From assembly GCA_947165435.1 (NCBI GenBank), contig CAMVAI010000016.1, positions 1-46,415 on the forward strand: 46,415 nucleotides of DNA, given 5' to 3'. The notes below the pieces were generated by a model, which saw only the letters and a program-made list of their open reading frames with translations, ran no database searches and was not told the origin of the DNA. Below are positions 7,425 through 16,294 of the stretch, in pieces. The DNA comes from an uncultured Prevotella sp. Lineage in GTDB: Bacteria; Bacteroidota; Bacteroidia; Bacteroidales; Bacteroidaceae. Position 1 is the stretch's first letter; every line of letters starts with the position of its first letter. Made by a program: the position numbers and the translations under genes.

Positions 7425-8562
7425 TCGTGTCACTATACGTGTCAGTCGCCTCAGACCCATCATCTTCTTAACCTTATTCGTTGCTGTGCTGACAACAAGT
7501 GTGTCAGCACAGCAACTGCCTACAGACGGACCGCTCACCCTGCGCCCCATCCTGCAGGAGCTGGGCACCCGCCTGCTACAGGGCAAGACGGGCAGCATCG
7601 TGGCCATCAATCCCGCCAACGGCGAGATACTCTGTCTGGCCACCAACACGCCCGGAGGCTTCGACGTGCGACAGGCCATCGGCAAGCCGCAGGCTCCCGG
7701 CTCTACCTTCAAGACGGCACAGGCACTGACGCTGCTGTCGGAGGAGATTGTCACCACAAAGACCACGGTGGAGTGTAACAACGGATTCATCGACGGCAAC
7801 ATCCGCGTGGGATGCCACAAGCACCGCTCGCCACTGACACTGAGAGACGCCATCGCACAGTCGTGCAACTCGTGGTTCCTCGTCACCTTCGCCTCGATGA
7901 TCAATGACGACTTCATGTACGCCACGAAAGATGAGGCCATCAACACATGGCGCAGCTACATGCAGTCGATGGGCTTGGGCGGACCGATGCACATCGACAT
8001 CGACGGCGAACAGGGCGGACTGCTGGCAGGTGCCGACTATCTGAACCGGCGATACAAAGACGGGTGGGACGGCAAGACCATCTGGTGGGCAGGCATGGGA
8101 CAGGGCGACGTGACGTGTACGCCCCTGCAGCTGTGCAATCTGGCCGCTACCATTGCCAACAGGGGATGGTACTACGTGCCGCATATCCATAAGGACACGA
8201 AAAACCAGCGATACCTGACCCGCCGACAGACAAAGGTGAAAGCCGATGCCTATCCGCCGGTGGTGGAGGCCATGCGGTTAGCCGTTGACAAGGGTACGGC
8301 TACCGCCATCAAGACCACCTACCCCATCTGCGGCAAGACGGGAACCATCGAGAACCCCGGCGCAGACCACTCGGCATTCATCGGCTTTGCACCGATGGCA
8401 GAGCCGAAGATTGCCGTCAGCGTCTATGTGGAGCACGGCGGCTTCGGGGCCGACTTGGCAGCACCCATGGCGGGCCTCATCATCGAAGCCTACCTGAAGG
8501 GAAAGCTCTCTGCCGCGTCGGAAGCCAAGGCCAGGCGCATAGCTGCCAAGAAAATCAAGTAG
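7417..8562 (+). CDS. Penicillin-binding transpeptidase, catalytic domain only
   Basis: About 381 aa from ATG 7417 (7399, 7402 and 7420 are possible). The signal/anchor is about PIIFLTLFVAVLTTSVSA. The D,D-transpeptidase motifs are all present: S-T-F-K in PGSTFKTAQ, S-C-N in AQSCNSWF, and K-T-G in CGKTGTIENP. The region starting IVAINPANGEILCLA is the usual entry to the class B PBP/FtsI/PBP2 catalytic domain, and WWAGMGQGDVTCTPLQ is also typical. Class B PBPs normally carry about 200-300 further N-terminal residues (dimerisation/pedestal domain), which are absent here. It should act on periplasmic peptidoglycan stem peptides. priA begins 1 bp after its stop, so the two are probably cotranscribed. 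Confidence 0.82.
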   Translation: MMRRVTIRVSRLRPIIFLTLFVAVLTTSVSAQQLPTDGPLTLRPILQELGTRLLQGKTGSIVAINPANGEILCLATNTPGGFDVRQAIGKPQAPGSTFKTAQALTLLSEEIVTTKTTVECNNGFIDGNIRVGCHKHRSPLTLRDAIAQSCNSWFLVTFASMINDDFMYATKDEAINTWRSYMQSMGLGGPMHIDIDGEQGGLLAGADYLNRRYKDGWDGKTIWWAGMGQGDVTCTPLQLCNLAATIANRGWYYVPHIHKDTKNQRYLTRRQTKVKADAYPPVVEAMRLAVDKGTATAIKTTYPICGKTGTIENPGADHSAFIGFAPMAEPKIAVSVYVEHGGFGADLAAPMAGLIIEAYLKGKLSAASEAKARRIAAKKIK

Positions 8563-8563
8563 G

Positions 8564-10834
8564 ATGCGATACGCTGACATCATATTGCCTGTGCCCCTGC
8601 AAGGGACGTTTACCTACGCCGTGCCCGACGGTATGGCGGTACAGGTGGGCATGCGCGTACTCGTGGGCTTCGGTCGCAGCAAGACGTACATCGGCATTGT
8701 GGACCGCATGCACGACACAACGCCGCAGGGTTACGAAGTGAAGGACATCCAGGCGGTGATGGATACGCTGCCTGTCGTCAACCAAGCACAACTGCAGCTG
8801 TGGCACTGGATCAGCGACTACTACCTGTCGCCCATCGGCGATGTCTATAAGGCTGCCCTGCCCGCCGGACTGAAGGCTGAAGACGGCTACCGTCCCAAGA
8901 CAGAGGTATATATCCGGCTGACGGAGCAGTACCGCCATGTGACGGCGCTGCACATTGCCCTGAACGTGCTGTCGAGAGCCAAGAAACAGCTGGAGGCTTT
9001 CACGGCCTATCTTGAACTGTCGGGGTGGGACCGCGTGGAAGACGGCGTCCAGCCGGAGGAGGTGACCCGCGAGGAACTGATGAACGTCAGCGGTGCATCG
9101 GCAGAGACCATCAAACAGTTGGAGAAGCGACAGCTGCTGGAAACCTACGAGGTAGAAGTAGGGCGACTGAACCACGGTGGGGAATACCACCCCGAACTGG
9201 TGAAGCCACTCAGCGCGGCCCAGCAAGAGGCTTACAACGCTATCCTGATGTCGATGCTCAAGCACAGGGTGACGCTGCTGCACGGTGTGACATCGAGCGG
9301 CAAGACGGAGATATACATCCAGCTGATACAGCGTGCGCTGGAGCGGAAGGAGCAGGTGCTCTTCCTCATGCCCGAGATAGCACTGACGGTACAGATGATG
9401 CAACGCCTGCTGCGCGTCTTCGGCAACCGGCTGGGCATCTACCATTCGCGCTATTCGGATGCCGAGCGTGTGGAGATATGGCAGAAGCAGCTGTCGGACA
9501 ATCCCTACGACATCATACTCGGCGCACGCTCGGCAGTGTTCCTGCCGTTCCAGCGGTTAGGCCTCATCATCATCGACGAAGAACACGAGACGAGCTACAA
9601 GCAGCAAGACCCTGCCCCGCGATACCATGCACGCAGTGCCGCCATCATCATGGCACAGCAGACGAAAGGCGGAAACGAGCCAAGGGTGCTCTTGGGCACG
9701 GCCACCCCGTCGATGGAGAGCTACTATAACGCCAAGACAGGAAAATACGGACTGGTAGAGCTGACGGAGCGATACCAAGGCATCGAGATGCCGGAGATAC
9801 AGGTGGTAGATACCGCCGACCTCAGCCGGCGCAAGATGATGGCCGGACCGTTCTCACCACTATTGTTAACACGCGTGCGCGAAGCCCTGGAGCGCGGCGA
9901 GCAGGCCATCCTGTTCCAGAACCGCCGAGGCTTTGCGCCGATGATTGAGTGCCGACAGTGCGGGTGGGTGCCCCACTGTCAGCACTGCGACGTCAGTCTG
10001 ACGCTGCACCGGCAGATGCAGCAGCTGACGTGCCACTACTGCGGCTACACCTACCGTGTGCCCACGGAGTGTCCGTGCTGCGGCTCTACCGACCTGCGCA
10101 CACGCGGCTACGGTACGGAAAAGATAGAGGAGCAGGTGCATGAGGTGTTCCCCGATGCCCGTGTGGCACGCATGGACCTCGACACCACCCGCACACGCAA
10201 CGCCTACGAGCGCATCATCAGCGACTTCTCTGCGGGGCGTACGAACATACTCATTGGTACGCAGATGATATCCAAGGGGCTCGACTTCGACCGTGTGTCA
10301 GTGGTGGGCATCATCGGGTGCGACAGCATGCTGAACTTCCCCGACTTCCGGGCCTACGAGCATGCCTTCATGATGATGTCGCAGGTGAGCGGACGAGCCG
10401 GGCGTAAGAACCGCCGGGGGCTGGTAATCCTACAGACCAAGAATCCGCAAGTGCCCGTCGTCCAGCAGGTGGTGCGCAACGACTATGGCGCGCTATACCG
10501 CGACCTGATAGCCGAGCGGCAGGCTTTCCGATACCCGCCGTACTACCGTCTCGTCTATGTGTTCCTGAAGCACCGGCAAGATCAGACAGTGCAGACGGCG
10601 GCCATAGAGATGGGTGCGCGGCTGCGGCAGCTGTTTGCCGACCGTGTGCTGGGTCCCGACAAGCCTGCCGTGGCGAAGGTGAAGCAGCAGAACATTCGCA
10701 AGCTGATGCTGAAACTGGAGCTCGGCATCGACATGAAGCGCGTGCGGCAGTGTCTGCTGATGGTGCAACAGCAGATGACTGCCGACAAGCGCTACTCGTC
10801 ACTGCAAGTATATTACGACGTGGATCCGCTGTAG
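8564..10834 (+). CDS. priA: Primosomal protein N' (replication restart helicase PriA)
   Basis: 756 aa, normal for PriA. The N-terminal DNA-binding domain (MRYADIILPVPLQGTFTYAV) is followed by a superfamily 2 helicase: Walker A GVTSSGKTE (about 241-249), Walker B DEEH (about 338), and motif III GTATPS. A zinc-binding cysteine cluster follows (CRQCGW, CQHCD, CHYCGY and CPCCGS, about 463-512). Motifs V and VI are GTQMISKGLDF and QVSGRAGR. PriA reloads the replisome at stalled forks. The gene starts 1 bp after the transpeptidase stop and ends 2 bp before the convergent porin gene's stop. Confidence 0.97.
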   Translation: MRYADIILPVPLQGTFTYAVPDGMAVQVGMRVLVGFGRSKTYIGIVDRMHDTTPQGYEVKDIQAVMDTLPVVNQAQLQLWHWISDYYLSPIGDVYKAALPAGLKAEDGYRPKTEVYIRLTEQYRHVTALHIALNVLSRAKKQLEAFTAYLELSGWDRVEDGVQPEEVTREELMNVSGASAETIKQLEKRQLLETYEVEVGRLNHGGEYHPELVKPLSAAQQEAYNAILMSMLKHRVTLLHGVTSSGKTEIYIQLIQRALERKEQVLFLMPEIALTVQMMQRLLRVFGNRLGIYHSRYSDAERVEIWQKQLSDNPYDIILGARSAVFLPFQRLGLIIIDEEHETSYKQQDPAPRYHARSAAIIMAQQTKGGNEPRVLLGTATPSMESYYNAKTGKYGLVELTERYQGIEMPEIQVVDTADLSRRKMMAGPFSPLLLTRVREALERGEQAILFQNRRGFAPMIECRQCGWVPHCQHCDVSLTLHRQMQQLTCHYCGYTYRVPTECPCCGSTDLRTRGYGTEKIEEQVHEVFPDARVARMDLDTTRTRNAYERIISDFSAGRTNILIGTQMISKGLDFDRVSVVGIIGCDSMLNFPDFRAYEHAFMMMSQVSGRAGRKNRRGLVILQTKNPQVPVVQQVVRNDYGALYRDLIAERQAFRYPPYYRLVYVFLKHRQDQTVQTAAIEMGARLRQLFADRVLGPDKPAVAKVKQQNIRKLMLKLELGIDMKRVRQCLLMVQQQMTADKRYSSLQVYYDVDPL

Positions 10835-10836
10835 GC

Positions 10837-12315
10837 TTAGAAGTCCACCTGTACTCCCAAGCCTAACACGCGGTTGGTGCGGGTGAACGAGTCGCTGACC
10901 CCTGCCGTGGGATAGTTGTTACGGTCGTAGTTGTCGTACATCGTCTGGAAGTAGGCAGCCGACAGCATGATGTTCTCCTTCACCTTGTAGTTGAAGCCGA
11001 AACCTATGCTATAGCTGTTGGTGACAAACGACATGTCGCTCATGTACTCATCAGTCAGTCCGTAGCGGGTCAGCTGACCGCCGAGCGAAACATTCAGTTT
11101 CTTGGTGATATCCCACTCGACACCGGCCAGATACTCATTGGTGTTGTGGCTCAACAACTCTTGTGTGTCATTATACCACGAAGCCTGCTTGTCAAAATAA
11201 TGGTGCCAGCCCACGTTGATGCTCACGTCATCGATGGGTTTCCACTGCGCACCGATGGTCAGCAGGGCGGGAGCATCCTCGTTCACCTTCTCGCCGTCAC
11301 GGAACTTATTCACGGCAGCTATCTCGCTGGCCTGATCGACGGTCGATTCGTTTTTCATGCGAATCTGGGTCTTGAACTCATACTTGGCTGAGAAGTTGAA
11401 GTTGTTCAGCTTATAGTCCACTCCAATGACGGGAGCAAAGCCCACACCATCCTGGTTGCAAATCAGGTTCACACCCGACGAGTATTTCTGCAGCTGCGTC
11501 ACGCTGTTCTTCGAACCCTCCAGCTGGGCCCGCTGGGCCATCAGCTCGGCAGGCACCGGAACATCGGCAGCCTCATACTGGGCGATACCGGCATTGACCC
11601 TGTCCAGTCCGTTGGTAATGGTAGTGGTAGCCCCCTGCAGGAAGTCGCCGAAATCGACATATCCCTCGCCGGTCTTCACCATGATATTGCTCAGCTTGGC
11701 CTTGTAGGTGGCATCGCCGTAAAGCATGCGCAGACCACCATAGACCGACAGGTTGGGCGTAATCTTATAAGCCACGCCCAGCTGTACGCCGAAATAATAC
11801 TGACGGCCTTTCATATAGCCCGTCATGTCGTAGCCCTCGGCACCTAACGGTCTGAGCATGCCGGCAATGTTGCCTACCACGCTCTCAAACGAACCCAGAC
11901 CGTCGGCAAACTCGCACGAGCCGCCACCGCCGGGCACCGACAGGTTGAGCTGAATGCTCCAGTTGCCTTTATTATAGGCACCCTGCAGCGAGGGCAGGAA
12001 GGGGGCATCGGCCACACCCTCGAACGACTTAACGGGCGAGCCGTTGTTCTTCTTGCCTAATGCGAAGGCAGGATTGGTAGAAGTGATCGTACGGGTCTGG
12101 TGGGCGTACTGCCAGTTGAAAGCAATATGGAATCCCTCGGGCATGAAAGCCACACCGGCAGGATTGCTATACACGCCGTCGAGGCCGATGGCGGCATCGC
12201 GTGCGGGGTTCTTCAAGAACTGAATGCTCTGGTTGGTGTTGGTGAGGATACCGCCAGCCATGGCGCTCACCGATGTCATCGTGAAAACAACTAACGAAAG
12301 TAAATTCTTTTTCAT
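10837..12315 (-). CDS. OMPP1/FadL/TodX-family outer-membrane porin
   Basis: 492 aa from ATG at 12315; the frame extends upstream to 12381 but residue 23, MKKNLLSLVVFTMTSVSAMA, starts a good signal peptide. Mature N-terminus GGILTNTNQSIQFLKNPARD resembles the FadL N-terminal hatch with its NPA motif, and YSNPAGVAFMPEGFH repeats it. Many beta strands follow, and the end is aromatic-containing (LGLGVQVDF). Members take up long-chain fatty acids or other hydrophobic molecules. The substrate cannot be read from the sequence. A -7 element lies at 12347-12355. Convergent with priA, with a 2-bp gap. Confidence 0.88.
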   Translation of the reverse strand: MKKNLLSLVVFTMTSVSAMAGGILTNTNQSIQFLKNPARDAAIGLDGVYSNPAGVAFMPEGFHIAFNWQYAHQTRTITSTNPAFALGKKNNGSPVKSFEGVADAPFLPSLQGAYNKGNWSIQLNLSVPGGGGSCEFADGLGSFESVVGNIAGMLRPLGAEGYDMTGYMKGRQYYFGVQLGVAYKITPNLSVYGGLRMLYGDATYKAKLSNIMVKTGEGYVDFGDFLQGATTTITNGLDRVNAGIAQYEAADVPVPAELMAQRAQLEGSKNSVTQLQKYSSGVNLICNQDGVGFAPVIGVDYKLNNFNFSAKYEFKTQIRMKNESTVDQASEIAAVNKFRDGEKVNEDAPALLTIGAQWKPIDDVSINVGWHHYFDKQASWYNDTQELLSHNTNEYLAGVEWDITKKLNVSLGGQLTRYGLTDEYMSDMSFVTNSYSIGFGFNYKVKENIMLSAAYFQTMYDNYDRNNYPTAGVSDSFTRTNRVLGLGVQVDF

Positions 12316-12346
12316 CACTTTTAAACTTATTTTGCTAAAAACGGCT

Positions 12347-12355
12347 GCAAAGGTA
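12347..12355 (-). promoter_or_regulatory. -7 element upstream of the OMPP1/FadL gene
   Basis: The minus strand reads TACCTTTGC, matching TAnnTTTG, 32 bp before the chosen start at 12315. A TTTG lies 23 bp further upstream (12379-12382), slightly long for the usual 19-21 bp. The position supports 12315 over 12381 as the start, since 12381 would lie upstream of the promoter. Confidence 0.6.
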
Positions 12356-12517
12356 AGCTTATTGCACAAAAGAGCTTTCAAAGTGCATAAAGAATTAACG
12401 CATATTAACTAAAACATGCACACTTCCTGCACAAATGTGCCGAAGTGTGCATAAACCTGTGCCCGCAAACAGCGGTATGCACATACGTCAGCCACGCTGC
12501 GATACCCCGTCGCGGCA

Positions 12518-14572
12518 TCACTGCTTCTTCTCCGTAGGATAGCTCACGCGGGTATGATAGATGGTCTTCAGTTTCTCGATGAGCACCGTCTTGGCATACT
12601 GTATGTCACGGAACGTGATGGGACACTCGCGGAAGTAGCCCTCAGCCACCTGCGTGTCGATGAGCCGCTCCACCAGACTGCGTATGCTTTGCTCGGTATA
12701 GTCGGGCAGCGACCGCGAGGCAGCCTCCACCGTGTCGGCCATCATCAAGATAGCCTGTTCGCGGGTGAAGGGGTTCGGACCGGGATAGGTGAACAGCAGG
12801 TCATCGACGGGCTCGTCAGGATGCTCGTTGTGATAGTGTATATAGAAGAACTTGGCCTTGCCCAGTCCGTGGTGGGTGGCAATGAAATGGCGAATGACGG
12901 TAGGCAGGTTATACTTGTCGGCCATCTTCAGACCCTCGGTGACGTGGCTGATGATAATCTGTGCCGACTCGATATCCGACAGCGTCTCGTGGGGATTGAT
13001 GCCCGACTGGTTCTCGGTAAAGTAGATGGGATTCGACAGCTTGCCGATGTCATGGTAGAGGGCACCCGTACGCACCAGCTGCGCCTTGGCACCTATCTTG
13101 TTGGCTATCTCGCCGGCCAGATTGGCCACCTGTATGGAGTGGTTGAAGGTGCCGGGGGCCACCTCGCTCATGCGCCGCAGCAACTCGTTGTTCGTGTTCG
13201 ACAGTTCTATCAGCGTAATGTCGCTGGTGAAACCGAAGGTCTTTTCTATCAGATAGAGCAACGGGTAGGCGAAGAGCAGTGCTATACCGTTGGCAATAAG
13301 ATAGTTGTACGTGCTATAGTCTATCTGCGAGAGGGCGTTCATCTGCATCCAGTCGAAGGCCAGGTTGGCAGCCATGCACGCCAGTGTGATGAAGATGGCC
13401 GACTTGAATATCTGTGAGCGCTGCGACAGCTCGCGCAGCGACGTGATGGCCACCAGTCCCGCCACGGTCTCGATGACCACAAACTCGAAGGGATGCTGCA
13501 GCATGACGGCGCACACCAGTACCATGGTGATGTGGGACATGAAGGCCGTGCGCGAATCCATGAACACACGTATGAAGATGGGCACCATGGCGTATGGCAG
13601 GATATAGACATGTATGAACGTGTTGCGCATGAAGAGAGCCGTCAGCAGTGCAAAAATCAAGATGAGTGCATAGAGCATGGTGATGCTGCGCAACTTCTCG
13701 AAGTAGTCCTTGCGGTAGAGGCTCAGATAGATGGTGAAGGCGGTGATGAGGATGGCAATGTACAGGATCTGTCCGAAGAGCGACATCTGGTTCTGCTTGA
13801 CATCCTCGTTGCGCACCTCGTTCTCGCGCTTGAACGACTCAATGATGCGGTATGTCTTGTCGGTCACTATCTCGCCCCTATCCACAATCTTCTGTCCCTT
13901 CTGCACCACACCGCTGGCCAGCGCGATGCTTGACAGCAGGTCGTTCTTGCTCGACTCACTGCGGTCGCGGTCGTAGATCAGGTTGGGCAGGATGTACGAA
14001 TTGAGGTTACACTTCTGCAGCTGTGCGCGGTGCTCGGCCAGCTTGGCTTCACGGAACAGCTGGTTGTAGGCCGTCTTGGGCGAATAGACCTCTTGGATGG
14101 ACACGCTGCTGGCCTGCTTGCCGCTGACCACACGTATCATCTGCGTCGTGTCGCGATGCAGCTCGTCATACTCCTTGGCATCCATCACACCCTGCTGGTA
14201 GATGCTGCGCAGCCGGTTGCTGATGATGGCCGTGAAATCGGACGGCAAGCCGGGAATGCCGTCGGCATAGTCGGTGGCGAACTTCCGCACGACGTTCAGC
14301 TCCACCTCCTTATTATATTTATAGTAAGGTTCATAGAGCCGCATCACGCTGTCGCGCTCCTCGCTAATGGCCTTCTTCGACTTGTAGATGGGGAAGTCGT
14401 AGGGAGCCGTGAAGTCGGCATACTTCCATGGCTTGCCCTGCTCCACATGGAAGTAGCTGCGGTTGTCGCGCGGCATCGACCACACGATGGCGGTGACGGT
14501 GACGATGACCAGTGCAGCACGAATCAGAATATCGCGCAAACTTTGGTTATCTTTGATGTTAAAACTGCTCAT
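12518..14572 (-). CDS. 7TM receptor with HD hydrolase domain (PgpH-type)
   Basis: 684 aa. One N-terminal transmembrane helix (about 14-33) precedes an extracytoplasmic domain (about 35-260) of the 7TMR-HDED type. A block of seven hydrophobic helices (about 270-445) follows, then a cytoplasmic HD domain. The HD domain has H in TFNHSIQVANLAGEIA, the HD pair in GALYHDIGKL, HV in IISHVTEG, and the later HH in FIATHHGLGK. This is the architecture of PgpH (YqfF), a phosphodiesterase that cleaves cyclic di-AMP in Firmicutes. The same activity is likely here but not shown. Divergent from gltX, with about 110 bp between starts; a weak -7 (TATTTTCG on the minus strand, 14600-14607) may serve it. Confidence 0.88.
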   Translation of the reverse strand: MSSFNIKDNQSLRDILIRAALVIVTVTAIVWSMPRDNRSYFHVEQGKPWKYADFTAPYDFPIYKSKKAISEERDSVMRLYEPYYKYNKEVELNVVRKFATDYADGIPGLPSDFTAIISNRLRSIYQQGVMDAKEYDELHRDTTQMIRVVSGKQASSVSIQEVYSPKTAYNQLFREAKLAEHRAQLQKCNLNSYILPNLIYDRDRSESSKNDLLSSIALASGVVQKGQKIVDRGEIVTDKTYRIIESFKRENEVRNEDVKQNQMSLFGQILYIAILITAFTIYLSLYRKDYFEKLRSITMLYALILIFALLTALFMRNTFIHVYILPYAMVPIFIRVFMDSRTAFMSHITMVLVCAVMLQHPFEFVVIETVAGLVAITSLRELSQRSQIFKSAIFITLACMAANLAFDWMQMNALSQIDYSTYNYLIANGIALLFAYPLLYLIEKTFGFTSDITLIELSNTNNELLRRMSEVAPGTFNHSIQVANLAGEIANKIGAKAQLVRTGALYHDIGKLSNPIYFTENQSGINPHETLSDIESAQIIISHVTEGLKMADKYNLPTVIRHFIATHHGLGKAKFFYIHYHNEHPDEPVDDLLFTYPGPNPFTREQAILMMADTVEAASRSLPDYTEQSIRSLVERLIDTQVAEGYFRECPITFRDIQYAKTVLIEKLKTIYHTRVSYPTEKKQ

Positions 14573-14640
14573 TTTCTACTGATAATTACTTTTAAAGTGC
14601 GAAAATACGAAAAAAAAACCATAATATCAAAAAAAATGCG

Positions 14641-14648
14641 TACTTTTG
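14641..14648 (+). promoter_or_regulatory. -7 promoter element of gltX
   Basis: TACTTTTG matches TAnnTTTG and is 33 bp before the gltX ATG (14682). The -33 region is a poly-A-rich stretch without TTTG. Confidence 0.55.
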
Positions 14649-14681
14649 CAGAAAATTACAACGAAAAAGCAGTTTTACTAT

Positions 14682-16199
14682 ATGCCAGATAGAAGAGTAA
14701 GGGTGCGTTTTGCACCAAGTCCTACGGGAGCGCTGCACATTGGCGGTGTCCGTACAGCATTGTATAATTACCTGTTTGCCCGCCAGCACGGCGGCGACCT
14801 GGTGTTCCGCATCGAAGACACCGACTCCACGCGTTTCGTGCCCGGTGCCGAAGAGTATATCATTGAGTCGTTCAAGTGGTTAGGCATCCATTTCGACGAG
14901 GGTGTCTCCTACGGTGGCGACAAGGGCCCCTACCGCCAGTCGGAGCGCCGTGCCATCTATAAGCAGTATGTGCAGCAGCTGTTAGACAACGGCAAGGCAT
15001 ATATCGCCTTCGACACGCCGCAGGAGCTGGAGCAGAAGCGCCAGGAGATACAGAATTTCCAGTATGACTGCCATACCCGCCAGCAGATGCGCAACTCGCT
15101 GACCCTTCCCGAGGAGGAAGTGAAGTCACTGATAGCTTCGGGCCATCAGTATGTGGTGCGCTTCAAGGTAGAGCCCGGCCAGGAAATCGTGGTCAACGAC
15201 CTGATTCGCGGTGAGGTGCGCGTGAAGAGCGACATCTGCGACGACAAGGTGCTCTACAAGAGTGCCGACGAGTTGCCCACCTACCATCTGGCCAACATCG
15301 TCGATGACCACCTGATGGAGATTTCCCACGTCATCCGTGGCGAGGAGTGGCTGCCGTCAGCCCCCCTGCATGTCATGCTCTACCGCGCCTTCGGTTGGGA
15401 AGACACCATGCCACAGTTTGCCCACCTGCCGCTGCTGCTCAAGCCCGACGGCAAAGGCAAGCTCAGCAAGCGCGACGGCGACCGTTTAGGATTCCCCGTC
15501 TTCCCGCTGCGCTGGACCGACCCCAAGACGGGCGACGTCTCTCGCGGCTATCGTGAGGACGGCTACTTCCCCGAGGCCGTCATCAACTTCCTCGCCCTTC
15601 TGGGCTGGAATCCCGGCACGGAGCAGGAGCTGTTCACCCTCGACGAACTGGTGCCGCTGTTCGACATCACGAAGTGCTCGAAGGCCGGTGCCAAGTTTGC
15701 CTATGAGAAAGCCATCTGGTTCAACCACGAGTATATCCTGAAGAAGTCGAACGAGGAGATAGCCGCTCTCTTCGAGCCTATCGTCAAGGAGCACTGTCCG
15801 CAGGAGACGTCGGAGCGCATCCTGGCTGTCACCCGCATGATGAAAGACCGCGTCAGCTTCGTCCACGAGTTGTGGCCGCTGTGCTCGTTCTTCTTCGAGG
15901 CTCCCACGGCATACGACGAGAAGACGGCCAAGAAGCGCTGGAAGGAAGACAGCGCACAGCAGCTGACCGAGCTGATTGGCGTCCTGGAGGCTATCGACGA
16001 CTTCTCGTTAGAGAACCAGGAGCGCATCGTGCATGCCTGGATAGAAGAGAAGGGCTACAAGCTGGGCAACATCATGAATGCCTGGCGACTGACGCTCGTC
16101 GGCGAGGGCAAAGGCCCCGGCATGTTTGACATCTCGGCCTTCCTCGGCAAGGAAGAGACCATCCGGCGCATGAAGCGCGCCATTGAGACGTTGAAATAA
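14682..16199 (+). CDS. gltX: Glutamate-tRNA ligase
   Basis: 505 aa from ATG 14682; the frame extends to a TTG at 14646, but that lies within the -7 promoter element. It is a class I aminoacyl-tRNA synthetase: the opening [20 protein letters not shown] contains the HIGH-equivalent HIGG, and KLSKRDG is the KMSKS-equivalent loop (about 260). It charges tRNA-Glu in the cytoplasm. Length is typical for a GluRS with a C-terminal anticodon-binding cage. waaA follows 95 bp downstream across a repeat-filled spacer and is probably in the same transcription unit. Confidence 0.97.
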   Translation: MPDRRVRVRFAPSPTGALHIGGVRTALYNYLFARQHGGDLVFRIEDTDSTRFVPGAEEYIIESFKWLGIHFDEGVSYGGDKGPYRQSERRAIYKQYVQQLLDNGKAYIAFDTPQELEQKRQEIQNFQYDCHTRQQMRNSLTLPEEEVKSLIASGHQYVVRFKVEPGQEIVVNDLIRGEVRVKSDICDDKVLYKSADELPTYHLANIVDDHLMEISHVIRGEEWLPSAPLHVMLYRAFGWEDTMPQFAHLPLLLKPDGKGKLSKRDGDRLGFPVFPLRWTDPKTGDVSRGYREDGYFPEAVINFLALLGWNPGTEQELFTLDELVPLFDITKCSKAGAKFAYEKAIWFNHEYILKKSNEEIAALFEPIVKEHCPQETSERILAVTRMMKDRVSFVHELWPLCSFFFEAPTAYDEKTAKKRWKEDSAQQLTELIGVLEAIDDFSLENQERIVHAWIEEKGYKLGNIMNAWRLTLVGEGKGPGMFDISAFLGKEETIRRMKRAIETLK

Positions 16200-16205
16200 A
16201 GCAGG

Positions 16206-16290
16206 CGTTACCCCAAAACATCGAAACATCGGAATACCGAAACACCGGAATACCGTAATTCCGAAACACCGAAACACCGAAACATCATAA
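16206..16290 (+). repeat. Octamer repeat array in the gltX-waaA spacer
   Basis: The spacer is built of 8-9 bp units such as CGAAACAC, CGAAACAT, CGGAATAC and CGTAATTC, about eight in a row, ending 4 bp before the waaA start region. The units are too short and there are no spacers, so it is not CRISPR. It parallels the heptamer tracts in the gld operon, but with a different unit. Confidence 0.7.
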
Positions 16291-16294
16291 AAAT

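Noticed and set aside
14646..14681. TTG start for gltX
   Set aside because: This TTG lies in the -7 promoter element (TACTTTTG). ATG 14682 gives the conserved N-terminus.
16206..16290. Possible CRISPR-like array
   Set aside because: Units are only 8-9 bp, contiguous and without spacers; no cas genes are present.
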